Below, one piece after another: positions 22,611 to 57,450 of a stretch of 64,000 nt of DNA. The stretch comes from Chaenocephalus aceratus (taxonomy: Eukaryota > Chordata > Actinopteri > Perciformes > Channichthyidae): positions 3,668,001 to 3,732,000 of the forward strand of contig CM043793.1 of the NCBI GenBank assembly GCA_023974075.1, given 5' to 3'. Made by a program: the position numbers and the translations under genes. A model generated the notes under the pieces. It did no database searches, was not told the DNA's origin, and worked only from the letters and a program-made list of their open reading frames with translations. Within the stretch, counting starts at the first letter, position 1; each line of letters starts with the position of its first letter.

Positions 22611-23669
22611 ATGATAGGAAAGGAGGTTTCAAACTTCTTTTATAACCTCCTTTAGCTTAGGAACCACTGGACCTCCCTCACCTAAAGGAGAGGAGAAAAT
22701 GCTGCCCCACAATGCCTTGCAGCCGCAGCATTTGACGTCACACAACAGTCGGCCGTTCACGGACACAAACGATTATGACGGAGAAATTATATCATGAAAG
22801 TTACGGTGCTTATTAAGCATTTTAAAACGTATGTGGTAAGTTGGCAAAGTGCTTTGTTCTGAACGTTCATCAGTATTATAATCAAAGAGAGAAATATGAA
22901 CGTTAGTTTTTACTGAAATGATCAAATAAAGTCAACATTTCACAGTCTTTACTGAGCTGTGTGGGGTTTGTTCAACTTTTAAAATATGTTTGAATGGTGA
23001 TAGACACAGTGATAGGTGTTAAAGACTAACGTTTATAATAAATACATTTGTATTGATTCTAAGATATTTGCATAGTTCATACAATCATACGTATTGGGAT
23101 CATTAGTATTAATGTGGACCGGAGGGAGAGGGTGACGAGCATAAGTTTCACTTTCATTTTTTATCTCAATTCCAACTTTGGTCCTGAAGAATATGTTTCT
23201 CTGTTGTCCACGTTCATAAAGCAAAGCAGCAGCATCAGAGCACGGTGCAGAGTCTCCAGATGAGTTTACAGTAGTCCCTCGTTCTTATTAAACATCCATG
23301 TTGTAGTCCGCTGTATAGAAAACTGTAGTTTCCCCACAGCAGCAGACGCACATTCAGGACGTCCGCTGGCGCATCATAAACACGTCGGATAGTGAAAGTG
23401 CATTCGGATTCTCTAAAGTACCGCAGTCTCTTCTCCTAAGTCCTTTTGAATTCTCCTGTCCACTATCCCTTAACCCCGTGACGTTTCACTCAGAGGTCAA
23501 GGAATAGGAGATAGGGTTAGAATTTAGGAGCTGATTTTTAAACTATCCGAACGCAACCCTCTTCTTCTGTACTTTTTTTCGGCAGGTCCTGAGGACCAAT
23601 CACAGCTCCGGACGCCACTTGAATACTTCATTTCCGGTTCTAACCCCATTCGATTACTTTAGCCTCATC
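22611..23669. other. Unassigned AT-rich spacer
   Basis: No coding exon recognised. GGTTTTCT..TTTAGCTTAGGAACC and GAATTCTCCTGTCCACTATCCC / AGGAATAGGAGATAGGG segments look like diverged MITE arms. Confidence 0.3.
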
Positions 23670-24058
23670 CCAATACCCCTCCTCGACTCCTCTCTTCCCC
23701 TCCTCCGGGACTTGACCCGGAAATCGATCAAGACACGCCATTTTGAAGGACATCGCTGAAATGCACACGGAGGAGTCGAGGAGGGGTGTGGGAGGAGACG
23801 AAAAGGAGGATACACGCGAGCAGACTAGCAGAAGTGTTTTCACTACTCGCGTATAAAAGCCCCGCCCCCACCTTCACAGCTGGTCGATTTCAACAGAGGA
23901 AAACAGACAACTGGAAGATGAGTGGAAAAGCGTCACATAAATGTATAAGTGCTCACAGCTCTGTGGGAATTATTATGTGCAATTCATTTCTAAAAGGCTT
24001 TCACATTACTATAATTATATTTTTATTTAAATATAGGCTACATTTTAGAGAGGGGTCT

Positions 24059-25268
24059 GCCTGCAGACCTCCACTCTCAGGACAGTTCCGGTGCAGACCT
24101 CCACTCTCAGGACACTTCCACTGTCAGTACAGGAAGTGCACGCTAAGAATTCCAAAATAAATTCACCACTATCAGTACAGTGCCACTTACCAAACAGGAA
24201 ATGCACGCAAATACAAAATAAAATCGGATCGTGACACTTATTATATACATATGTATATATCTATATATATAGATACGGACACCTTGTATTGTAGTTACTA
24301 TCAGTACAGCCGCAGCGCCACTTTCCGAACAGGAAATGCATGCAAATACAAAATAAAATCGTACTGACACTTATTATATACATAAAGTATATATAGATAT
24401 ATATAAAAATAGGGACACCTTGTATTGTTTACTCTCAGTACAGCACCACTTTCCGAACAGGAAATGCACGCTAATACAACATAAAATAGCACTGACACTT
24501 ATTATCTATACAGATATATCTATATATATTTATTTATATATATAAATACGACATCTTGTATTTTAGTTGCACCCGCTAGACAACAGTGGAAGGTTCAAGA
24601 AACAACCGTGTTTGCCGGGTGCACCGCGGCGGAGGTGGGGAGGTTCCAGCTGGGAACCTCCACCCCGCTGCGGGACCCGTGGGACCCCTGGACAGTGCGT
24701 CTTGGTCACGCTTCATATCGGCCGGCGCGGAGGCCCTCTGACAGTGGGTCGCGTTTGCCATTCGATCAGTGGGAGGAGAGGAGAAAAATGCAACACAAAT
24801 TGTCAAAATCCGTTAATATATGGATGAGTGTGGGGGGAGGGAGGGCTGGACCCAGGCCGTGGGGGGACACCCGAGACCGGGCAATGTCCCCGGTAGAAAC
24901 CGGGTGAAATAGCCAAAAAAATAATAAAACCGGGGAAAAGTGAAAAAAAGTGTCTGAAAATAGGCACTCGTGAGGCGGGCAGAGTCCCCTGTCAACTCCC
25001 GTTACATTCCTCCATGGTGTCATTTGAGCGAAACACTTTTACGAGAACCAGGCTGGGGGGGTCAAAAGGGCCGACCCAAAGTGCACGGTGGGCGGACTCA
25101 TCACCTCCGTGATGAGTCTCCATTGTGATTTGAAAACTTCCATCAAAAGAGTCCTTCGGTGGGCGGGAAAAAAACGCGTCAGAATCGTCACTTCCTGTAC
25201 TGACAGTGGAGGTGTCCTGAGAGTGGAGGTCTGCACCGGAACTGTCCTGAGAGTGGAGGTCTGCAGGC
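24059..25268. repeat. 80-bp inverted repeats around a 1.05-kb interior
   Basis: 24059-24138 (GCCTGCAGACCTCCACTCTC ... CAGTACAGGAAGTG) is matched in inverse by 25189-25268 with a single mismatch. Each arm contains a direct repeat of CAGACCTCCACTCTCAGGAC. It could be a separate element nested in 23670-26018. Confidence 0.8.
24169..24565. repeat. ~130-bp tandem array, three units
   Basis: Each unit runs TATCAGTACAG..CCACTT..AACAGGAAATGCA, then AAATACAAAATAAAAT, then GACACTTATTATATACATA, then an AT-dinucleotide stretch and GGACACCTTGTATT. Confidence 0.8.
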
Positions 25269-25363
25269 AGGCTCCCATGACATTTTACACCAAAACGGAA
25301 AACAAAAGCAGGACCAGCCATCATCCATTGAATTCCTTGACTAACGAGAGAAAGATTCATCCA

Positions 25364-25754
25364 TTTAAAGGTGGGGTAGGTAAGTTTGAGAAACCGGCTC
25401 GAGATCGCTAGAATTTGAAAATACACAACCGGAGAAAATCTGCCACTTCCTTACAGAGCCCCTCCTCCAACACACACGAACGCGCACATGACCAATGAGG
25501 GCACGCGATAAGTTTGTGCCCCGATGGAAGGCTGACCGGCAGGTAGGCCATCCAATCCGTTTAGCCGGGCCGGCTAAACGGATTGGTTGTACTTTTTACA
25601 GTATTACGGCTTCTACAGATGACATTTTTTTATGGATTTTTTGTCAAAGCACTTAAGATATTCATTGCTATCGGGATGTTAAGAGCATTCAATGGAATAT
25701 AACAAAAAGTGTATCTCGAGCCGGTTTCTGAAACTTACCTACCCCACCTTTAAA
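25364..25754. mobile_element. TTAA-flanked MITE (AGGTGGGGTAGG termini)
   Basis: The left end TTTAAAGGTGGGGTAGGTAAGTTT is mirrored at the right by AAACTTACCTACCCCACCTTTAAA. A second inner inverted pair is GAAACCGGCTCGAGAT / ATCTCGAGCCGGTTTC. TTAA at both edges fits a TTAA (piggyBac-like) or TA target. No coding sequence. Confidence 0.8.
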
Positions 25755-26018
25755 TAAATATTTAACAACAAATGGGCCGGTTCAAAGGGGTTATTCAGTT
25801 AAGCCCGATGAGAGGGGATACAGCTGTGCACGTCATCATTAACAGACGTCGTTTAAGAGTGACGTTTGAGTGAACGAGGACATCCAAATTAATACCTGAG
25901 GACTCCTCTGTCCTCGAGTCACCTCCTCGTGTCTCTCGCTCGCATCTTACGGAGGCGGAGCTAAGATGCAAGGAAGGGACGCGAGTGAGGGAAAGGAGGA
26001 GTCGAGGAGGGGTATTGG

Positions 26019-27235
26019 TTAAATGTTTCAATTAAATCACGTTCAGTCAAAGCGATTTAAATACAGAGATTTAACAAATAAATGTAATAAATGAAGTCTG
26101 CTTAATTAAATCACATTCAGAGACAGAACATGAACTAATTCCGTTGCATTTACTGTTTTTATTTGTGTAAATTCAAAGAACCTCTATGTCCAGGGCTGCA
26201 CATAACTGGTGCGCATGCGCAGAGAGAAGGGAGAAGAGAAGAGAGAGAAAGATATTTGCGAGTGGCATGAACCATGATATGAACTCAGGGTCGGCCCGTA
26301 GCATTGGCGTTATAGATGTTCGCCTAGGGCGCCAGATCTGTGGAGGCGCTGCGCTGGCAGTTCTGGGAGGGAAAAAAACATTTTTGACCGTTGGGGCTCA
26401 TCCTAATTTTCGGCCTTGATGAAACAACATTCATAATTAAGTAAATGTAACACCCTTTTCACCCCGGTTACACATTCCATTTGCCCTGTACGAGGGGCGC
26501 TGTAAGTGATGAAAATGGGGGATGTTGGCTTATCTGGCGCCCGCAGCTCACAGCCAAAGTGCGAGTGAGCGAGGGAGAGAGAAAAGGGCGCACCGCCCGG
26601 GACCGGCGCTGTTGTTATTAGCATCTGGTGCTAGCGGCTCTAACGGAAGAAGAAGATGTTTCTACAATGATGTGGAGGAGAGTCCTCTCCAGTCAGACTG
26701 AGGCTGATACTACAGCTCAGTGAGGTAAAGGACTCTTGAGTGTTTAAATAGTTCACTTTAGTCTAAGTTCAAACAGTTTGGTCACAATTTATGTAAACAC
26801 ATATTTCCAAGGCACTCCTTTATAATTATTGGGATAAACAGGTTTGAAATCATTCCAATGTATACTATAGGACAGTACACCAGACATATCGTTTTAAACT
26901 GGATAAAAAAAAAAATGCATAAATAAATGTTAAGATATGAATGAACAACACAAATAAAATAAGTTACATTCATTTCTTATTGGCTATGGTAGGTTATTGG
27001 TTATGTTCACATACTTATTTGATTACATCCACTTGTCTAAGATGACAACAGAGACTTTCGACCCAAACCCAGCTGACTTGTGGATGCAAGCTGCTAATCG
27101 CAGACTCAACCAGAGAGAAAGAAGTAGGCCTACATCATCAGCTACCATGTCTGACAGAGAGGAAGACAGTGAGGAGAACAGTCAGGAGGGAGTGATGACA
27201 GCTTGTAGGATTACTGGTCATGCTAATGTTGTCTT
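26019..27235. other. Intergenic sequence, repeat fragments only
   Basis: Contains a GGCGCC-rich fragment (26290-26360), GTTATTAGCATCTGGT (26613) also found at 15779 and 61190, and AT-rich sequence. No exon or RNA gene recognised. This is the 3' flank of the ANKRD31-like gene. Confidence 0.3.
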
Positions 27236-27415
27236 GTGTTCACCTCTGCATGTGTGTCCTGTGTTCACCTCTGCATGTGTGTCCTGTGTTCACCTCTGCA
27301 TGTGTGTCCTGTGTTCACCTCTGCATGTGTGTTCTGTGTTCACCTCTGCATGTGTGTTCTGTGTTCACCTCTGCATGTGTGTTCTGTGTTCACCTCTGCA
27401 TGTGTGTTCAGTGTC
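27236..27415. repeat. 25-bp minisatellite, seven units
   Basis: The unit GTGTTCACCTCTGCATGTGTGTCCT starts at 25-bp intervals with C/T variation at one position. All frames are open because 25 is not divisible by three, so long translations here are artefacts. Confidence 0.95.
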
Positions 27416-27658
27416 GTTTGTCTGGCAAATAAAGTCAAGAGCCCCTCAAAAGTTACAGTTTATTTTAAAGATGAGCACCAAGCAACATCTCCAGGTGCTC
27501 CTTTGAGAACCAGGGCAAAAAAGTTATGTGCACCCCTGGATATGTCCTTCTTTTTCAGTGGGAAATGAGTCATAAAACAATATAACTGAACAAGTGAACT
27601 TCTCATAACAAACAATACTGGTGGTACTGGATCATTTAATGTATATTTATTTTATATA

Positions 27659-49724
<22,066 letters not shown>

Positions 49725-50040
49725 CTGGAAGAGAAACACATGTGACAGTCAGATAACGAAACTTTGAAGGTGCTTCTGCTCATGGACTATTCTGCCCAAA
49801 CCAAAAAAGGATTCAGCACTTTAAAGACAGAGCAAGAAATGTTCTAAACTAAGAACTACACGTCACTACGATTGTCCTCAAAATTCTATTAATCTGACCT
49901 TCAGAAAGGATGCATGTGATGTTGGTGACGTACAACCTTATTGACTTAGGATAGTTGACATTGGTGGTGGTGATTGTTAAATGACTGTTGGTGGGAGATG
50001 TTTAGCAGCTCTCAATATGTTTTTTGTTTCCATCCATTCT
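49725..50040. other. Probable ANKRD31-like intron
   Basis: Unique-looking sequence without recognised exon or repeat. Confidence 0.3.
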
Positions 50041-50771
50041 CTCTACACCAGGGGTCTCCAACCTTTCTCCACCTGAGAGCTACTTTGAAAAAATGAAAGT
50101 GGCCAAGAGCTACTTGCATCGCATCACTTACAATTATTCACATAGCACTCATCAGTTGAATTAAGCTACTTTTGTACACGTGTGAAATTGCAATACCTAA
50201 AGCTTATCTAGAATCTTAACTTCACATCAAGGTCCAAGAAAACAACAATTTCTCACATATTATTATGGCCCTCATAGTAAATACATCGCCTTAATCACCA
50301 CCTTGCAAGCATCTTATGGCACATGTGTAAAATAAGTGCATTCACTCTTTTTCACAGTTAGTGAGATGAATGGCGCTGCATGGAGTCACCATAGAGGTGT
50401 ATGCTGGAGTGTACCCACTTAGGTTCACTCTAATAGAGTCATTTAAATGTCCATCAGTCGGTCTTGTTCTGTATTTAGATTTCATGACATTCATGCCAGA
50501 AAAAGCTGCTTCACAAAGGTCTGTAGAACAGAACCAAATAAAGCAGACATGTTCAGTGCTGCTTGGTGAATGTTCTTATAGTTTTCTGGGTCTACAAGGC
50601 TCCAGAAATGTTGTGAGTTTTTCTGAGACTTAAGCTGAACATTATTTTGGAGATTTATAACCTCCATCTCCACAGACACTGAACAGTTCAGCCATCTTTT
50701 CTTCTTCTTCGTCTCTCTTGACATTAAATTATAAACCATAATAAATCAATTGTATAGGTCTAGCCTCCCAG

Positions 50772-52090
50772 TAGGGCTGTGGCGATACACTAATCTCACG
50801 ATACGATACACGATATTCAGCCAACGATACGATATATATCACGATATTCAGCCAACGATACGATTCGATACGATTCGATATAATTCGATACACTTATATC
50901 ATTTTCTGAAAGATTTTAAAGGGACAGTGGGATTTTGGTGACATCTTGTGAGTGTTCCATTGACTTGGATTGAATTAATTCAACTGAAAACTGAAAGCAT
51001 CGATTATACAATATATGGCTCTGACAGAGAGTCTCCAGCTTGCAAATGCTGGACAAAATGAATCAAAAGATGTGGTGAGAAAATTAGTTTCATTTATTGA
51101 AACAGTGCAAACTGTAGCTGTAAAGTGCAGTATCACAATGGACAATGGAGAATGACAAGGTGCAGCAGGTGGCGGAACACGGGGGATTTGAATGGGACTT
51201 GTTAGAAATTAAAATCAATGTTTTGATGGCATAAAGTACCATAAACATACCGTCAGTTTAAATGCTGTTTTATACTGAAAAACCAGAAGTTGTTGTGCAC
51301 AACCAGTTGTTGAGCTTTTATTCTGAAAATCCTTCATCTCCGGTTAGCATTTAGCATGTGGCTAATATACAATTTCCTATAGAGGTGAATTTAGTAGCGA
51401 TATGACACGGAGTGTTGCACACCGAAACCTACTGATTTCAACACTACAACTATAGACGTCGAGATATTATTATTGCTGAATATTAAATGAAGGTACAGTT
51501 TATTTGAATACGTTTGTTTACAGACGTGGGTAGCATGACACAACATTCGGAACTACCGGAAATGATACCAGCCGTGAGGTATTTTTGGAGTATTGATTAC
51601 AGCGTTTAAAATGTATTAAATGAAAAGTCATGAAAGAGATAAGGAGGAGAAAAGGCGTGTTTAGTTATATATTTAATGTGCAATGTCTGAATCCTCTGTA
51701 ATGCCCAACAACGAACATTGGAGACGTGGAGGGCAGGCCCCCAGCAGCGCCAACCGGCCCACAGGGAGGAGCCAGCAGAGGATATTTAACAGCTGGAAAG
51801 GTGGAGCTCGCTCTCTTCCCTTCGCTCATGAGAGCCAGAACACAGCTGTTTTTCTGACTAAATCATCTTCTGCTTGTAACATTACCGCGCTTTTTATTAA
51901 TTAAAGTATACATTTGAACATTCTCAGAGACTCAATTAGTCTCCTTTTTAAAGCTTCTCTCCTGGACGCGAGTATAACGAACACAGTTATCAGACTTAAT
52001 GTATCGATACCCGCGGCTGAAATATCGATACTTTCTCGGAAAACTAAATATCGATATATATCGCAAGATCGATTAAATTGCACAGCCCTA
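50772..52090. mobile_element. hAT-type MITE (TAGGGCTGTGGCGATAC)
   Basis: The ends TAGGGCTGTG and GCACAGCCCTA carry the exact duplication CCTCCCAG (50764-50771, 52091-52098). Subterminal CGATACGATA / ATATCGATAT repeats lie at both ends. No coding capacity. Confidence 0.9.
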
Positions 52091-52872
52091 CCTCCCAGTG
52101 TGTGACATTTTTCCATCCTCAAAAACAAAAAACTAATACTTCTGCAGTCTAGCTGCAGCTTCTAGTAGCAACGGTCTTCTGTTAAAAAAAGGACACTGAA
52201 TGTCCTGAATGTGGCATCACACACAGGACTTGAGTCTGAACACAGCAGTCAACAGGACTATTTACAACAGCATTATAAAAACAAAAATAGTGCATGTGGG
52301 TGCATTCTCTGTCTTACTGTTGCATTAATCCCATGAATGTATGAGACTAAGTTAGCTTCATCATATCTCAATCAGTGATTAAGTGAATAATAAAGTTTCT
52401 ATCGGGTCACTGTCAGCCATTAGGGGAGGGGGCGGGGTTTGGAGGAACGGAGAGGAGACGGTGATCGCGGAAGCTTTCCTCCTGCCTTCACAAACTTTAC
52501 ACACGTATTTAGCAACTGAAAATAGCAAGAGGACATTCATACTCTGCAATCCAAGACTTGATTGAATCGACCAAAAACCTGACATGACGATAACGAGTGT
52601 TTTTCAAAAACACAAATCCCTCCCTGTGTGTCTCTGAGCCGCAGCGACGCGGACTGATTCAGAGCGGGTCATTCTGCTGTTGGTTCTGGACTGGTGCTTT
52701 TGGATAAAGCAGACTGCTCCGTGTGTGGTGTCGCTGTGCCGCTGTCACATCTGCTCCTTGATCTCTGCGTCACGGACCAATTTTATATTTGTGTGACAGA
52801 AACAATTCTAAAATAAAAACACTTTATTGTCCGGCCGCGGCCGAAAAATCAAGAAGCAACGTTACTACGCTA

Positions 52873-53969
52873 TAGGGATGGGAACGATTAATCGAATATT
52901 CGAAATTATTCAGGTATTCGAATAATTATTCATGTATTCGAATATGAGTTATGAATATTTCTTAAAAAAATTATAAAAAAAATTTTTTGGGAGTGATGCC
53001 TAAGTTGATTACATATTATCAAATTGAATAATTCAATATATATATATATACGACTGTGCCATAGCTAAATGTGTTAGGTGACGTCTTAAGGTGTGTTTTG
53101 CTCCGCTCATAGGTCCCTCACAGCGGGCAGAGCTGCAGGTGCTGATCTCTCTCTCTCGCGTCCGGTTATACTTCACTCGTGTTTATGTCCAAATCAATCA
53201 GATCTATAGTTCTAGCCAATGACATGGCTGCTGCCCCTCCCTACACGCAGATCACGCAGACTCAAACCTCATCTTAGGCCCAAATGTGGCGCAAATGAGC
53301 TCCGCAGCCGTTGCGAGGTTCCGGCGCTAACAGTTCATGTGCGTGCTCCCCCGCCCCGTCAACACTCGCGACACATGAGTGGCCAGCCTAAACAACAATA
53401 AGCGCTGCTGGCAACCGTGTGTGGCGGCAAAGTACATAGACATTTTGACTGGAGAGATTTAGTTTTGCCGGTATTCAACATATTTTACCAGTCATAGTCC
53501 GGTAATTATTTACACTCCAAGAAGAGTCCTACACCACAGACATGGCATCAAAAAGGAGTAATGTGTGGAAATGTTTCGACGAGGTTAGTTAGTGCTGTGT
53601 AGAGGTCAAACTATGCCAAATTAAACTTATATGCTCTACCTTGCTATACCCGCAACCTCCGTTCCAGCTGAGAGGGCCTGATTGTGAATCGCCTCCACAC
53701 ATGAAAGCTGTAGGCCTATAGCTGTCAAACTGTGATCACCAGTTCAATGCATTTGACAAATTCGACTTGGTTTCTACACTTATTTGAACATGTATGTATT
53801 TATTTCCAAAAATTAATGGAAAAAAATTGGGCAAAAAAAAAAGTGTTAAACTTTTTTTTTTTACCCAATTTTTTTTTTTATAGGATATGTACATTTCGGT
53901 TAACCGGTTAACCGTTTTTTGGGGGGTCGAATATTCGAATATACATTTGCTTTCAAATTCCCATCCCTA
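52873..53969. mobile_element. hAT-type MITE (TAGGGATGGGAA termini)
   Basis: The ends TAGGGATGGGAA and TTCCCATCCCTA carry the exact duplication CTACGCTA (52865-52872, 53970-53977). Subterminal TCGAATATTCGAA repeats are at both ends, and the shared module is at 53131-53215. No transposase. Confidence 0.9.
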
Positions 53970-55883
53970 CTACGCTATAATCGATAATCGAGCGGCGAGC
54001 TACTGAAAAGCTGCCCGCGAGCTACCGGTAGCTCGCGATCGACGTGTTGGAGACCCCTGCTCTACACTCTTTCAGCAGAGGTTTTGCGGCATTATAACAA
54101 CATCATGTTACTTCTGCTTTAACTCCTGGAATTAGGATAAGACTCATCATTCACATGGCCGCCAGAAGAGAAAACAGTAGAAAAGAGTAAAACATCGGCT
54201 GTCATATCTTTGGTGGTCTCTTTTTAACTCTTTACAATTCCATGATCATATTAAAATATGTGTCTATACATCAGCACAGGGCTCGACATTAAGGACTGCC
54301 CGATGGCCCGGGGCCATCTAGTATTTAGCTCGGGCAATGAAGCCTCACCTGCTGGTTGCCCGATCGGGCAATCTATTATGCCAGTCTCATGCAGCTGGCG
54401 GATCCAGTAATGAGTGACCCGACAGTAAAACTAAACATATCTATAACTAGTTTAGGTAGTTTGAGAGGTAATTAAAATAGCTACGTGTGATATTCTAACC
54501 TGAAATGCAGAGATGCATATAGACTTGTCAGCAGCAGCTGATCTCTCTCTCCCGTCAGATTAGACTTCACTCACGTTTATGTCCATATCGATCAGATCCA
54601 GCTAGTTCTAGCTAATGATAGGACTACCTGCTTATTAAAAGATACCTAAACAATAAGTGTCGCTATGCAACCGGGTGAGGCCACAAAGTATAGCGCAGCA
54701 TTATGCATTTGTTTACATGCCCACCGGAACTCCGAGGCATTACCAACAGATCAACGCACAATCAACCCATACAGGACATCTCTTTCTCCACATTAAGTGT
54801 TAGACATTAGAATTTACTATTCTTGTCTGTCACATACTCTTCTTGTCTGTCACATAAGTGGCGTAACTGAAGCGCTAAAGGGAAATTATTTTGACCGGAC
54901 ATTTTGACCGAAGAGATTTAGATTTGCCGGCTAACGGAAACTCTGACGTCGCCATTTTGTGTGCTTCGCGGATGCGCTCTGCTCTTCTCGACTGCTGCTC
55001 GGGTCTGCTCAGTCAGCTTCTGGATGAGGAGGCATTTCTTTAGACCAACTTACAGTAGATAACATTACAAACATTTTTAACAGGGGCCATAATAGTGTAA
55101 ATAATAGGGGTCGACCGATTATCGGCCAGGCCGATTATCGGGGCCGATATTCATCATTTGACCGATTATCGGAATCGGCCTTTTTTTTTAATAAAATTGC
55201 CGATAACACTTTGGCTCTGATGCGGCCGTTTCTCTGTCTGCAGTCACCACTCTCTGTACACGAGCAATGTCCCGCCCACAGCACTATCTGATAGGCTATT
55301 ACTGAAGTGTCAATCAACACTGAAGATTTTCCGGGCGGGAACCAGCCATAGAGGCGGGACCTTCTCAGATTACAGGCAGGTGTGAAGAACGCAGACACAG
55401 ACAGAGGCAAGCAGCAGCGCTGAGCGGCAGAGCCATACATGTGTTTCAAAGGTAAATCAGTTGAAAGCCGAAGTTCAATAAACATCCCAATCCCCTATGC
55501 TGAAGTTGCAAAAACAGCACGATCTATTGATCCAATTCTATCAGCTTCCCAGTTACACAGGGACGCGGGAAGTCAGTCAGCGTGCAGCGTCTCGCAGCGG
55601 AACTGTGGTGCGGAGGGGGGGGGGGGGGGGCTGCGAGTGAAGCCTCGCAGTTTTTCAGGTTGATATGTGAAGCTCATTAGCTAATGTATTTAGCAAATGT
55701 TTAGCAAAATATTAGAAGTGAGGCTACTAGTCTAACGTTAGGTCTACTGTAATAGCCTCACTTTTAATAGTTTGCAAAACATTAGCTAGCACTAGTGTTT
55801 TGCAGTTGCTAGCAGCTTATTGGGATTTTATGCTAGACAGACAGGCATTGGTTTGATATAATAAATTAAGCATTATTGTTAGT

Positions 55884-57113
55884 TAGGGGTGTAACGGTTC
55901 ACAAACATTTCGGTTCGGTATGTACCTCGGTTTTTTGGTCACGGTTCGGTTCGGTACAGCAGAATTTTTTTTCACAAAACAAAACATATATATATATTTT
56001 TTTATTATTATTAAACTGTGAATAATGTATTCACTCAAATAAATACAAAATATAATAAAATAAACATTAAGGTGCAGCATTTCGATGAACTGAAATAATC
56101 TGTATTTGAACTTTACTGTAGGCCTACTAGTAATCACAAAACATAAACTATTAGTTTTGGGTTTTTAATTATTATTAAACTGTGAATATTCACTGAAATA
56201 AATACAAAATATAATCAAATGAACATTAAGGTGCAGCATTTCGATGAACTGAAATTATCTGTATTTGAACTGTACTGTACTAGTACCTAAGCAGCCAGCT
56301 TGACATTAGGACTTAATTGTCATTGTATTTTCAAGAAAAATGAACTTGTCCACATTGCTTGCCGAAAGGGCAGATCTGCTGGCACTAGCAATGTCTCCTG
56401 CTGTGGAGAAAACCCTCTCGCTAGGGACAGAGGTAGCAGATACAGCCAGGTAGCGCTTTGCTAACATGGCAACATAAGGATATTTGGCGTTTGTAATAGC
56501 TTTGGCTCGGTCTGAACTCTCTGCGAGTGGTGGAGGCTTAAATGCTAGCGGGAGTTGGGTTTGCACTTCAGTCTTTTTTCTTTTGGTACCGGTTATATTC
56601 ACGTTCGGGTGATGCCTTTTCAAGAGTGTGCAAGTTTGATGTATTGCCAGCCGCGTAACCAATTTTAGTTGAACAATGCCGACAAACAGCTTTGGTTTGG
56701 TCCACCTGTCCGTCATCCTTGTACGTAACTGGGAAACCAAAATGTTCCCAAACCGGAGACTTCAATGATGCTGGAGGATTTTCGAGCTCAACTTTATCTG
56801 CGTTCGCCATTCATTTTCGACAGTTCCTCAAATTACTGACTAAATTTGAACGCATCCCTCTGACCAGTTCTCATAGCATGCCCTCTCATCCAATGAAATG
56901 ACTTGCTCGCTCTATGACGCGATGAGTCCAATGTGAGGAAATTATGAATGCTGCAACGCAGCACCTGAGATTACTTCCAAGAAGTTGTTCATGTTCTCAA
57001 TTTTTTACGTGTAACGTTATATTCGTTCGGTACACTTCGGTACACACGTGTACCGAACCGAAGGGCCCGTACCGAATAATTTCGGTACGGGTACGTGTAC
57101 CGTTACACCCCTA
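55884..57113 (-). mobile_element. hAT element (TAGGGGTGTAACGGT), internal-deletion derivative
   Basis: The ends TAGGGGTGTAACGGT and ACCGTTACACCCCTA carry the exact duplication TTGTTAGT (55876-55883, 57114-57121). Subterminal TCGGTTCGGTA / GTACCGAAC repeats are at both ends. It encodes the two extremities of a ZBED-like transposase with the catalytic centre deleted. Confidence 0.92.
56306..56810 (-). pseudogene. ZBED1-like hAT transposase, N- and C-termini fused
   Basis: The N-terminal frame (56810-) has KSPVWEHFGFPV..DD and the BED finger AVCRHCSTKIGYAAGNTSNL. A frameshift near 56630 moves to KRHHPNVNITGTKRKKTEVQ and LPLAFKPPPLAESSDRAKAI. This joins directly to KYPYVAMLAKRYLAVSATSV then PSERVFSTAGDIASASRSAL, the hAT dimerisation block. 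Compared with usual ZBED-like transposases (600-700 residues), roughly 400 residues including all three catalytic acids are missing. Confidence 0.85.
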
Positions 57114-57450
57114 TTGTTAGTTAAGCATGTCAGCCTGCAGCCCCACTTCTTGTCTCTCTCTAACTCATAGCAGATGGCTGCACTAAAGAAAAGGGCACAG
57201 AGAGGAAACCAGTTGTAAGATGTTTAAAAGTTCATTAAACATAATATAGGCTATGCTTAAATGCATTTCAAAGAAGTTGTGTTGAGTTGTGTTGGAGTTT
57301 GTGTCATTCTACATTTTGACACCAAGATTTTCTGATTTTACTGCAAATGTATATCGGTTCCAAATATCGGTTATCGGTCTCCTTGATTACTAATAATCGG
57401 TATCGGTATCGGCCTTGAAAAAGCCATATCGGTCGATCCCTAGTAAATAA

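Larger units (their letters stand above)
23670..26018. mobile_element. Large fold-back element (CCAATACCCCTCCTCGACTC termini)
   Basis: Starts CCAATACCCCTCCTCGACTC and ends GAGTCGAGGAGGGGTATTGG, exact inverse ends of at least 20 bp. A third copy of the motif, GGAGGAGTCGAGGAGGGGTG, lies at about 23770. Inside are an 80-bp inverted repeat pair, a ~130-bp tandem array and a TTAA-flanked MITE. No transposase domain recognised; a flanking duplication was not established. Confidence 0.65.
50049..54059. mobile_element. hAT element (CAGGGGTCTCCAA termini) with two nested hATs
   Basis: The ends CAGGGGTCTCCAAC and GTTGGAGACCCCTG are inverse, with the exact duplication CTCTACAC (50041-50048, 54060-54067). 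Subterminal GAGAGCTAC / GAGCTACCGGTAGCTCGCGA motifs occur. No transposase frame is left. Nested: 50772-52090 and 52873-53969. Confidence 0.9.
55105..57442. mobile_element. hAT-type element (TAGGGGTCGACCGATTATCGG)
   Basis: The ends TAGGGGTCGACCGAT and ATCGGTCGATCCCTA carry the exact duplication GTAAATAA (55097-55104, 57443-57450). Subterminal CCGATTATCGG / TATCGGTATCGG arrays are present. No transposase of its own; interrupted by 55884-57113. Confidence 0.9.

Noticed and set aside
27220..27568. Cys-rich repeated ORFs (HLCMCVLCSP)
   Set aside because: 25-bp minisatellite read in three frames.
53219..53401. 60-residue plus-strand ORF with Arg-rich composition
   Set aside because: Lies inside the TAGGGATGGG MITE with no conserved feature; chance frame.
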